From contig UREE01000021.1 in assembly GCA_900546825.1 (NCBI GenBank), positions 1 to 28,422 on the forward strand: 28,422 nt of DNA, written 5' to 3'. Shown here piece after piece: positions 23,287 through 28,422 of this stretch (position 1 is its first letter; the number at the start of each line of letters is the position of its first letter). The notes under the pieces are model-generated. The model saw only the letters and a program-made list of their open reading frames with translations, was not told where the DNA came from and made no database searches. Origin of the DNA: an uncultured Collinsella sp. (lineage in GTDB: Bacteria; Actinomycetota; Coriobacteriia; Coriobacteriales; Coriobacteriaceae). Position numbers and translations under genes: made by a program.

Positions 23287-25293
23287 ATGACCGAGGAGCT
23301 CGAGAAGCAGGGCGGCGTTGATGACGCCGTTGCCGCGGGGCTGGTCGAGGAAACGGCTGTCACGTCGACCGAGCTGGATGACGCCGCCAAGGCTGCAGTC
23401 GAGCGCGAGGCTCGCCGCCAAGCGCTCTACGAGGAAAACGAGCGTGCCGAGGACGAGCGTGCCCGCGCCGAGGCAGAGCGTATGCGCGACGTGGACGACG
23501 AAGAAGAGGGCGAGACGCCCCGGGATACCTGGGCGACGGTGCGCCGCCTGTGGAGCGAGGCCGTCGGCGACCATTGGCGCTTCTACATCGTGTTTGCGAG
23601 CATTGTGTTCTATGTTATCTTTAACACCGCTGCACCGGCATATAGCGCCCGCGTGATCGATGAGCTGTGGGGCCACATTCAGGTGGCGTTTGCCAACGGA
23701 ACCACCTTCAACATCACCTGGGAGAACTGCGGCAAGACCATCTTCGTCTACTTTATGATCTGGACTGCCGCTGCCTCGTTCTATGCGCTCCAGAGCTTTT
23801 TGATGTCGAGCGTGGCCGAACGCCTCAACCTGCGTCTACGCAACCGCATCGCACAAAAGCTCAACCGTCTGCCGCTTGCCTTCTTTGACGCGCATCGTCC
23901 CGGTGAGGTCGTCAGCCGTGCGACCAACGACTTGGACAAGATGTCCGAGAGCATGCAGCGCGGATTGCTGCAGCTGCTTGTGTCGATCGGCACCGTGGTG
24001 GGCGCCGTGGGCGTGATGTTCGTGTTTAGCGTGCCGCTTACGCTAGTCTTTTTGTTCTTTACGGCGTTGTCGCTGCTGGTGACCAAGGTGGTTTCGCGCC
24101 GTACGCATGATGTGACGGGCGAGCGTCAGGAGTGGGTGTCCAAAATCACGAGCGCGGTCGAGGAAGGCTATTCGGGCCGTTTGGTGATTCGCGCATTCAA
24201 CCGCGAGCACCAGAGCTCTGCCGAGGTGCACGAGGCCTCGGGCGAGCTGGCGCGCGTGAGCACCAAGGCCGACTTTATGATCAACGCCGTCGGACCCGCG
24301 GTTCGCTTTATTGGTCGCCTGGCGCAGATTGTGATTGCGCTCGTGGGCTGCAGCATGCTGGTCGCCGGTCACATGACCGTCGGCGTGTTCCAGGCGTTCT
24401 TCCAGTTTATCTACGAGGCGTCCGAACCCATGACGCAGCTGTCGTTCACTTTTAACTCGCTGCAGAGCGCGCTGGCGAGTGCGGAGCGCGTTTTCGACCT
24501 GCTTGATGAGCCCGAGATAGAGGCCGATCCGCTGCCGGACGAGGCCGCCAAGCTGCCGGGTCGCATTGAGGGCCGCGTCGCTTTTGAGCACGTGCGCTTT
24601 GGCTATGCGCCCGACAAGCCGCTCATGCGCGACGTGTCGTTTACCGCCGAGCCGGGCCAGAAGATTGCCGTGGTGGGAACCACGGGCGCAGGCAAGACGA
24701 CGCTCATCAACCTGCTCATGCGCTTCTACGAGATTGACGGCGGGCGTATTACGCTCGACGGCGTGGATACGAGCCGCATGGATCGCGGCGAGCTGCGACA
24801 GCAGTTTGGCATGGTGCTACAGGACGCCTGGCTGTTCGACGGCACGATTGCCGAGAACATCGCCTACGGCTGCCCCGAGGCAACGCGCGAGGAGATTGTT
24901 GCGGCCGCTCGCGCCGCCCAGGTCGACTTCTTTGTGCGCACCATGCCTCAGGGCTACGACACGCGCGTAGCCAACGATGCCGAAAGCATCAGCCAGGGCC
25001 AGCGTCAGCTGCTGACCATCGCACGCGTGCTGCTCAACAACCCGGCGATTCTCATCCTGGACGAGGCGACCTCAAGTGTGGACACGCGCACCGAGCTTGC
25101 TATCGGCCGCGCCATGGACGCGCTCATGCGCGGGCGCACGAGCTTTGTGATCGCGCATCGCCTGTCGACGATCGTGGACGCCGACCTGATCTTGGTCATG
25201 GATCACGGCAACATTATCGAGCAAGGCACGCATAAGGAACTGCTGGCTGCCGAGGGTGCTTACGCCGACCTCTATCTGAGTCAGTTCGCATAA
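23287..25293 (+). CDS. Heterodimeric ABC exporter, subunit B (catalytic ATP site)
   Basis: A 668-residue partner of subunit A. Walker A GTTGAGKTT and Walker B ILDE with E593 are intact, while the signature reads S569-QGQ instead of SGGQ. Together with D500 in subunit A this makes one degenerate composite site. The other site (this Walker A/B with the intact SGGQ of A) is canonical. The first 85 or so residues are a highly charged Glu/Arg/Ala-rich cytosolic extension, likely helical or coiled coil, preceding the first transmembrane helix (FYIVFASIVFYVIF). An ideal GGGAGGTGA site overlaps the stop of subunit A, 7 bases before ATG 23287. Confidence 0.9.
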   Translation: MTEELEKQGGVDDAVAAGLVEETAVTSTELDDAAKAAVEREARRQALYEENERAEDERARAEAERMRDVDDEEEGETPRDTWATVRRLWSEAVGDHWRFYIVFASIVFYVIFNTAAPAYSARVIDELWGHIQVAFANGTTFNITWENCGKTIFVYFMIWTAAASFYALQSFLMSSVAERLNLRLRNRIAQKLNRLPLAFFDAHRPGEVVSRATNDLDKMSESMQRGLLQLLVSIGTVVGAVGVMFVFSVPLTLVFLFFTALSLLVTKVVSRRTHDVTGERQEWVSKITSAVEEGYSGRLVIRAFNREHQSSAEVHEASGELARVSTKADFMINAVGPAVRFIGRLAQIVIALVGCSMLVAGHMTVGVFQAFFQFIYEASEPMTQLSFTFNSLQSALASAERVFDLLDEPEIEADPLPDEAAKLPGRIEGRVAFEHVRFGYAPDKPLMRDVSFTAEPGQKIAVVGTTGAGKTTLINLLMRFYEIDGGRITLDGVDTSRMDRGELRQQFGMVLQDAWLFDGTIAENIAYGCPEATREEIVAAARAAQVDFFVRTMPQGYDTRVANDAESISQGQRQLLTIARVLLNNPAILILDEATSSVDTRTELAIGRAMDALMRGRTSFVIAHRLSTIVDADLILVMDHGNIIEQGTHKELLAAEGAYADLYLSQFA

Positions 25294-25324
25294 TGTGACA
25301 AAGGGACAGTCCCGCATGTCACAT
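25293..25324. repeat. Nested palindrome with GGGACAGTCCC core
   Basis: ATGTGACA (25293-25300) pairs with TGTCACAT (25317-25324), and inside it GGGA-CAG-TCCC forms an inner stem. It starts on the final base of the exporter stop codon. The GGGACAG core is shared with the other palindromes of the window. Confidence 0.75.
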
Positions 25325-25325
25325 C

Positions 25326-25370
25326 AAAAGGAATGGCGCGCCGGGGATTGATTCCCTGGCGCGCCTTTTG
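25326..25370. terminator. Bidirectional terminator between exporter operon and cysE
   Basis: GGCGCGCCGGGGA (25335-25347) pairs with TCCCTGGCGCGCC (25353-25365) with one wobble. AAAAGG precedes and TTTT follows, so both convergent genes may end here. Confidence 0.85.
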
Positions 25371-25406
25371 CGTCGGTGCCGATATTGTTTTGTGCCGCTT
25401 GCGTTC

Positions 25407-26111
25407 CTAACGTTCGTCCATGAGCTTGGCGACGAGGGCCTTGAGCTCGGCCACCTCTCGCTCGAGTTCTTTGACGCGGCGGGCATTCTCGGTGATGCCC
25501 TGGCGGTTGAGGGCACTCTGCTCGGCGGCGTCATCGGGCATGTACTCGCGATGCTGCTTGGCGTCGAAACTCTCCTCGAACACACGGCAGCCGTTGCGCT
25601 TGATGATGCGTCCTGGCACGCCCACGACGGTGCAGTTGTCGGGCACGTCCTTGACGACAACCGAGTTGCCGCCGATTTTGACGTTGTTGCCGATGCGGAT
25701 GTTGCCGAGCACCTTGGCGCCTGTGCCCACGGTGACGTTGTTGCCCAGGGTGGGGTGGCGTTTGCCGGTCTCGTTGCCGGTACCGCCGAGCGTGACGCCC
25801 TGGTAGAGCACGCAGTTGTCGCCCACGATGGTGGTCTCGCCGATGACGACGCCCATGGCATGGTCGATAAAGAAGTGCTTGCCGATCTGTGCGGCGGGAT
25901 GAATCTCGACGCCGGTGATGTGGCGGGTGATTTGCGAGAGCACGCGGGCGAGCGAGCGATGACCGTGCTCCCAGAGCCAGTGCTCGGGCACGTGGTTCCA
26001 CTTGGCGTGCAGGCCAGGATAGGAAAGGAAGATGACTAGACCGTTTTGCGCGGCGGGATCCTGCGCTTGGACGGTCTTGATGTCCTCGCGAATGGTATTG
26101 ATAAAGCTCAC
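25407..26111 (-). CDS. cysE: Serine O-acetyltransferase
   Basis: A 234-residue enzyme that acetylates serine with acetyl-CoA, the first step of cysteine synthesis. The left-handed beta-helix hexapeptide repeats run from about residue 70 to 165. The catalytic region IDHAMGVVIGETTIVGDN and the loop GVTLGGTGNETGKRHPTLG are typical. GTG start 26111 is set by AGGGAGG upstream; an ATG start at 26198 would put the binding site inside the gene. After the catalytic domain there is a C-terminal tail of about 60 residues ending in a heptad-like helix (RRVKELEREVAELKALVAKL) and MDER. The terminal isoleucine used elsewhere to dock in the cysteine synthase active site is absent. Confidence 0.92.
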   Translation of the reverse strand: MSFINTIREDIKTVQAQDPAAQNGLVIFLSYPGLHAKWNHVPEHWLWEHGHRSLARVLSQITRHITGVEIHPAAQIGKHFFIDHAMGVVIGETTIVGDNCVLYQGVTLGGTGNETGKRHPTLGNNVTVGTGAKVLGNIRIGNNVKIGGNSVVVKDVPDNCTVVGVPGRIIKRNGCRVFEESFDAKQHREYMPDDAAEQSALNRQGITENARRVKELEREVAELKALVAKLMDER

Positions 26112-26140
26112 CGGCCGCCCTCCCTTAGCGCCATGGCAAT

Positions 26141-26165
26141 GCGATTCAATAAAGTATAGCGATTC
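26141..26165 (-). promoter_or_regulatory. Putative cysE promoter with flanking direct repeats
   Basis: On the minus strand a -10 TATACT lies at 26153-26158, about 40 bases before the GTG start. GCGATTC occurs at 26141 and 26159, bracketing it. The -35 is poor (TTCCTA, spacing 16). The repeats could be an operator for sulfur-responsive control. Confidence 0.4.
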
Positions 26166-26282
26166 GCTAGGGATTAGGAAGGACAATCTTGGCGGCATTG
26201 CGCAACAGGTGTCAGTTATGCAAACTTGCTGGTAATGGGGTCATGCTTTTGTGGGGTTGCGCACGAGGGGGCGCCGCAACCG

Positions 26283-26288
26283 TATACT
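26283..26288 (+). promoter_or_regulatory. Putative -10 box of the DedA gene
   Basis: TATACT lies 47 bases before the DedA start. The nearest -35-like TTGCGC is 20 bases upstream, longer than ideal. Confidence 0.4.
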
Positions 26289-26334
26289 GGTCAACTTGGA
26301 CGTATCCGCGCCCACAACTGAGAGGTTTAACTTC

Positions 26335-26982
26335 ATGGGTTTCATTAATTTTATCGCCGAGCTGCTTAAGGATCCGCGCACTGCGATCGCCAGTTGGATC
26401 GCCGCCGGCCCGCTCATGGCCTACGGCTGTGTGTTCCTAATCATCTTTATCGAAACGGGCGTGGTGTTCTTCCCGTTCCTTCCCGGCGATTCGCTGCTGT
26501 TTGCCTCGGGCTTCTTTGCCCACAACGGCGGCTTTAACATCGTGGCCCTGTTGGCCGTCGCATGGGCCGCAGCCATCCTGGGCGATCAGTGCAACTTTAT
26601 GATCGGCCACTTCTTTGGCCGCAAGATCATCGCCTCGGGCAAGGTAAAGGCCATGACGCCCGAGCGCATCAAAAAGTCCGAGGATTTCCTGGATAAGTGG
26701 GGCCATCTGGCCATCTTCCTCGGTCGCTTCTTCCCGTTTATTCGCACCTTTGTGCCTTTTATCGCCGGCATGGGCGGCATGCACTGGCGCAACTTTGTCA
26801 TCTTTAACGTGCTGGGTGGCATTACCTGGTCGACGGTCTTTACGCTGCTGGGCTACTTCTTTGGCGGCATCCCCTTTGTGCAGGAGCACTTTGAGCTGCT
26901 GATTATCGGCATCGTCGCCGTGTCGATTATCCCGACCGTGGTCGGCCTGGTTAAGGCAAAGCTGGGCAAACAGAACGCGTAG
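26335..26982 (+). CDS. DedA-family membrane protein
   Basis: A 215-residue integral membrane protein of the DedA/VTT superfamily, now linked to lipid carrier (undecaprenyl phosphate or phospholipid) translocation. Family motifs are clear: IFIETGVVFFPFLPGDSLLF, ILGDQCNFMIGHFFGRK, and the re-entrant GRFFPFIRTFVPFIAGMGGM with its conserved arginines. Length matches the family. GAGAGG lies before ATG 26335. It is divergent from cysE with no functional link evident. A single-gene transcript is likely, as a hairpin terminator follows. Confidence 0.92.
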   Translation: MGFINFIAELLKDPRTAIASWIAAGPLMAYGCVFLIIFIETGVVFFPFLPGDSLLFASGFFAHNGGFNIVALLAVAWAAAILGDQCNFMIGHFFGRKIIASGKVKAMTPERIKKSEDFLDKWGHLAIFLGRFFPFIRTFVPFIAGMGGMHWRNFVIFNVLGGITWSTVFTLLGYFFGGIPFVQEHFELLIIGIVAVSIIPTVVGLVKAKLGKQNA

Positions 26983-27013
26983 CTCGAGATAGCGCGCAAA
27001 CCGTGCCGTTGAG

Positions 27014-27043
27014 GCCCGTCACCGATTACGGTGGCGGGCTTCT
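27014..27043 (+). terminator. Terminator of the DedA gene
   Basis: GCCCGTCACCG (27014-27024) pairs with CGGTGGCGGGC (27029-27039) with one wobble and a 4-base loop, followed by TTCTCT. Confidence 0.7.
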
Positions 27044-27089
27044 CTAGCTTCGGTCAAATGAAAATACTTTAGTTAGTTAAAGAAAAACG

Positions 27090-27118
27090 TTTTATCTGAT
27101 GCGTGTGCGGAGTACAAT
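27090..27118 (+). promoter_or_regulatory. Promoter of ilvE
   Basis: TTTTAT (27090-27095) and TACAAT (27113-27118) are spaced by 17 bases. Transcription should begin at 27125 or 27126, leaving a leader of about 147 bases. Confidence 0.55.
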
Positions 27119-27125
27119 CTCGTGC

Positions 27126-27197
27126 ATGCGAATCGACGTGTCATCGGCTTCGATGTCGTCCGCGTGTCCCGTCCGGCTCTACGCTCCGGGCGTGTGA
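27126..27197 (+). other. Possible leaderless leader-peptide ORF before ilvE
   Basis: A 23-codon ORF (starting MRIDVSSASM and ending in LYAPGV, then TGA) starts exactly at the predicted transcription start. Five of 23 codons are Ile, Val or Leu. Leader peptides control branched-chain genes in several actinobacteria, but no convincing antiterminator/terminator pair was found downstream here. This may be chance. Confidence 0.25.
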
Positions 27198-27271
27198 CGT
27201 TGCGACGCGGTCGGCCCCGGTCCTTGCGTGCGGGTTCGTGAGTATGCAACTGTGTATGTAAGGAGCGACAT

Positions 27272-28324
27272 ATGACTGTCGAGAAGAAGGATATCGATTG
27301 GGGTAGCCTCGGCTTTGGCTACATGAAGACCGATTACAGCTACGAGGCTCATTGGAAGGATGGCGAGTGGGACGAGGGCGGCCTGACCACCGACCACACC
27401 CTGCATGTCTCCGAGTGCGGCGGCATCTTCCATTACTGCCAGGAGGTCTTTGAGGGCCTGAAGGCCTACACCGCCGAGGACGGCAGCATCGTCTGTTTCC
27501 GTCCCGATATGAACGCCGAGCGTATGTACAATTCCGCCCAGCGTCTGGAGATGCCCCCGTTCCCCAAGGACAAGTTTGTCGAGGCCGTCAAGCAGGTCGT
27601 TTCTGCCAACGCCGCCTGGGTTCCGCCCTTCGGCTCTGGCGCAACCCTGTATGTGCGTCCGTTTATGATCGGCTCCGGTGACGTGATCGGCGTGGCTCCC
27701 GCTCCTGAGTACACGTTCCGTATTCTCGTGACCCCGGTCGGTCCGTACTTTAAGGGTGGCCTCAAGCCCGTCAAGCTGCGCGTTTCCGAGTACGATCGCG
27801 CCGCACCGCATGGCACCGGCAACATCAAGGCCGGCCTCAACTACGCCATGTCCCTGAAGCCCACGATGGAGGCTCACCGCGAGGGCTATGCCGAGAACCT
27901 GTATCTCGACTCCGAGTCCCGCACCTATGTCGAGGAGACCGGTGGCGCCAACGTCCTGTTCGTGAAGGAGGACGGCACGCTTGTCGTCCCGCAGTCGCAC
28001 ACCGACTCCATTCTTCCCTCCATCACCCGCCGTTCGCTCGTTCAGGTTGCTCAGGACCTGGGCATGACCGTCGACCAGCGTCCCGTCGAGTGGGCCGAGG
28101 TCAAGGCCGGCACCTTTGTTGAGTGCGGCCTGTGCGGCACCGCTGCCGTTATCTCCCCGGTCGGCGAGATCGACAACAAGGTCTACGGTGCCGACGAAAC
28201 TGTGACCTTCCCGGCTGGCTACACCGAGATCGGCCCCGTGATGAAGAAACTTCGCGAGACCCTGACGGGCATCCAGTCTGGTGCTGTTGAGGATAAGCAC
28301 AACTGGGTTTACACCGTCGCGTAA
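27272..28324 (+). CDS. ilvE: Branched-chain amino acid aminotransferase
   Basis: A 350-residue fold-type IV PLP enzyme that interconverts Val, Leu and Ile with their 2-oxo acids. The PLP lysine is K186 in GNIKAGLNYA. Other family marks are FEGLKAYTAEDG, FRPDMNAERMYNSAQRL, LYVRPFMIGSG, VEETGGANVLFV and CGLCGTAAVISPV. This is the longer (class II, eukaryote and actinobacterial-like) subgroup. AAGGAG lies 7 bases before the ATG at 27272. It is monocistronic as far as visible, with its own promoter and a terminator at the window edge. Confidence 0.96.
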   Translation: MTVEKKDIDWGSLGFGYMKTDYSYEAHWKDGEWDEGGLTTDHTLHVSECGGIFHYCQEVFEGLKAYTAEDGSIVCFRPDMNAERMYNSAQRLEMPPFPKDKFVEAVKQVVSANAAWVPPFGSGATLYVRPFMIGSGDVIGVAPAPEYTFRILVTPVGPYFKGGLKPVKLRVSEYDRAAPHGTGNIKAGLNYAMSLKPTMEAHREGYAENLYLDSESRTYVEETGGANVLFVKEDGTLVVPQSHTDSILPSITRRSLVQVAQDLGMTVDQRPVEWAEVKAGTFVECGLCGTAAVISPVGEIDNKVYGADETVTFPAGYTEIGPVMKKLRETLTGIQSGAVEDKHNWVYTVA

Positions 28325-28383
28325 TTTGTCTTACCCGTCCGGGCGGAGAGCAAGTTCCCTCCCGGCGCGTCCTCGGACATGCA

Positions 28384-28422
28384 AGAAGCCCTCGCTGCGC
28401 ACTTCGTGCGGCGAGGGCTTCT
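28384..28422 (+). terminator. Terminator after ilvE (runs to window end)
   Basis: AGAAGCCCTCGC (28384-28395) pairs perfectly with GCGAGGGCTTCT (28411-28422). The inner GCAC/GTGC pairs further around TTC. The window ends at the last paired base, so any T-tract is not visible. Confidence 0.75.

Overview
The window looks like chromosomal DNA from a high-GC Gram-positive gut anaerobe of the class Coriobacteriia, most likely Collinsella or a close relative. This is an inference from GC-rich codon usage (about 60 percent GC by eye), AAGGAG-type ribosome binding sites, -10 boxes of the form TACAAT, a Tat-lipoprotein signal on an ABC binding protein, and the gene families present. No rRNA, tRNA, CRISPR array, integrase, transposase gene or phage gene was seen. 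About 24 protein genes are supported, mostly housekeeping, transport and regulation.

Layout. 0.1-2.3 kb: a class I aminotransferase and a PHP-family phosphoesterase, both +. 2.4-3.8 kb (-): a RumA/RlmD-type 23S rRNA uracil methyltransferase with a long basic tail. 3.9-4.1 kb: a large perfect inverted repeat. 4.2-6.4 kb: a polar amino-acid ABC importer operon (binding protein, permease, ATPase) with a good promoter, overlapping genes and a terminator. 6.8-8.8 kb: an EF-G-like translational GTPase with altered G motifs. 8.9-9.9 kb (-): a membrane-anchored or secreted DNA/RNA nuclease. 10.2-13.1 kb: larE (-), a HAD phosphatase (+) and a LacI regulator (-), enclosed by two copies of a 39-nt sequence in inverted orientation. 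13.2-13.5 kb: a dense cluster of nested palindromic repeats. 13.7-15.5 kb: glmS. 15.6-17.6 kb: a GntR/FCD regulator divergent from a YeiH-type membrane transporter. 17.8-19.7 kb: a regulator built on a degenerate sigma-54-activator AAA+ fold with a Fis-type helix-turn-helix, then a single-pass membrane protein of unknown function. 19.8-20.9 kb: a nitroreductase (-) and a 96-residue unknown protein. 21.0-25.3 kb: a MarR regulator and a heterodimeric ABC exporter in one operon. 25.4-26.1 kb (-): cysE. 26.3-27.0 kb: a DedA membrane protein. 27.3-28.3 kb: branched-chain aminotransferase ilvE with its terminator at the window edge.

The feature not explained by the genes is the intergenic repeat content. 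At least eight gaps carry palindromes or repeat copies whose loop or core contains GGGAC, usually GGGACAG (or CTGTCCC on the other strand), although their stems differ. The 13.19-13.52 kb gap holds several of these nested around a four-copy alternating repeat resembling a BIME/REPIN. This pattern is what one expects from REP-like elements mobilised by Y1 (RAYT) transposases encoded elsewhere. I consider it the best candidate for a little-described system here. Second in interest are the proteins with lost catalytic residues: the AAA+ regulator and the EF-G-like GTPase.
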